This document shows positions 12,632 to 12,903 of a stretch of DNA of 12,903 nucleotides, one piece after another (within the stretch, counting starts at the first letter, position 1; the number at the start of each line of letters is the position of its first letter). Below the pieces are notes generated by a model. It was not told the origin of the DNA. It saw nothing but the letters and a program-made list of their open reading frames with translations, and did no database searches. Both the position numbers and the translations under genes were made by a program. The stretch is from an uncultured Agathobacter sp. (GTDB lineage Bacteria; Bacillota; Clostridia; Lachnospirales; Lachnospiraceae). The stretch lies in contig CAKRKX010000073.1 in assembly GCA_934358675.1 (NCBI GenBank), positions 1 to 12,903 of the forward strand. The letters are read 5' to 3'.

Positions 12632-12903
12632 TCTGGTTACCTCCTTCAATTTTTTCCATAATAATACTTTTTATCTGTTTACGCAATAAGGATCCTTTAA
12701 AAGTTTTCGGGATCTCATCAGTAAAGTAATATTCTCTCGGCATCTTGTAGCCCTCTAAGCGCTCCGCAAGGTAAGCTTCGAAAGCAGCCTGATCATATCC
12801 GTCTCTTTTTACAACCAGCATAACCGGGCACTCTCCTGCGATCGCATCCGGGCGGGAAGTGTATGCACATTCCACGATCTGATCATATCCTCTTGCACAA
12901 TCC
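12624..12903 (-). CDS. C-terminal end of an AMP-forming acyl/aminoacyl ligase (partial)
   Basis: Only the last 92 residues are in the window; the gene continues beyond 12903. They form the mobile C-terminal domain of the acyl-CoA synthetase/adenylation superfamily: IVECAYTSRPD, GECPVMLVV, a helix ending LAERLEGYKMP, then DEIPKTFKGSLLRKQI. The last block is the A10 motif, normally PKTxxGKixR; here the catalytic lysine after Gly is Ser (GSLLR), while a Lys stands just before the Gly. It ends in TGA at 12626-12624, inside the carrier protein start. Likely role: adenylate a carboxylic or amino acid and load it on the adjacent carrier, as DltA does for D-alanine. The substrate-binding half is not visible, so the substrate cannot be named. 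The apparent GTG at 12875 is an internal Val codon, not a start. Confidence 0.85.
   Translation of the reverse strand, partial: DCARGYDQIVECAYTSRPDAIAGECPVMLVVKRDGYDQAAFEAYLAERLEGYKMPREYYFTDEIPKTFKGSLLRKQIKSIIMEKIEGGNQNG

Noticed and set aside
1..12903. Novel defence, mobile or secretion system
   Set aside because: Every substantial frame on the minus strand matches a known core family or a small linked protein. There are no integrase, transposase, toxin-antitoxin, CRISPR or prophage signs.

Overview
All supported genes lie on the minus strand, so the window reads right to left as a run of short operons. The gene set is chromosomal Gram-positive housekeeping and envelope biology: a PdaB-type sporulation deacetylase with a sigma-E-like promoter, LuxS/Pfs, PepF, a LytR-CpsA-Psr ligase, a GtrA-like protein and an HtrA serine protease with a Q/N/Y-rich N-terminus. 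Together with moderate GC, AGGAGG-type ribosome binding sites and compact gene junctions, this points to a Firmicute of class Clostridia, most likely a gut Lachnospiraceae. The genus cannot be fixed from sequence reading alone. I see no mobile element, CRISPR array, tRNA or rRNA.

Layout in transcription order (high to low coordinates). (1) 12903-12345: C-terminal end of an AMP-forming acyl/aminoacyl ligase overlapping a small acyl carrier protein gene by 8 nt, closed by a strong intrinsic terminator. (2) 12297-9052: a promoter with an operator-like inverted repeat drives phosphoglucomutase, a 66-residue zinc-ribbon protein and an LCP family wall-polymer ligase, closed by a perfect 10-bp terminator hairpin. 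(3) 9076-7156: glmS with a short leader and no room for a glmS ribozyme. (4) 7126-5511: an HtrA/DegP-like membrane-anchored protease. (5) 5562-4063: a GtrA-like four-helix membrane protein plus a carbamate kinase with unusual active-site motifs; its promoter begins on the htrA stop codon. (6) 4035-1014: pepF, luxS and mtnN, tightly packed. (7) 943-91: the PdaB-like deacetylase with a candidate mother-cell promoter. (8) 90-1: a promoter and the first codons of a gene that leaves the window.

Functional links: MtnN converts S-adenosylhomocysteine to S-ribosylhomocysteine, which LuxS cleaves to homocysteine and the AI-2 precursor DPD, so these adjacent genes form one detoxification/autoinducer pathway. 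Phosphoglucomutase, GlmS, the LCP ligase, the GtrA-like protein and the carrier-protein/ligase pair all point at cell-envelope precursor supply and decoration. HtrA fits envelope quality control and the PdaB-like enzyme fits sporulation.

The window is largely ordinary core genome. The points most worth a second look are the Lys-to-Ser change in the ligase A10 motif, the altered carbamate kinase motifs, the prion-like N-terminus of HtrA, the inverted repeat over the pgm promoter, the sigma-E-like promoter of the deacetylase, and two junctions where a terminator hairpin and the next promoter share the same bases.
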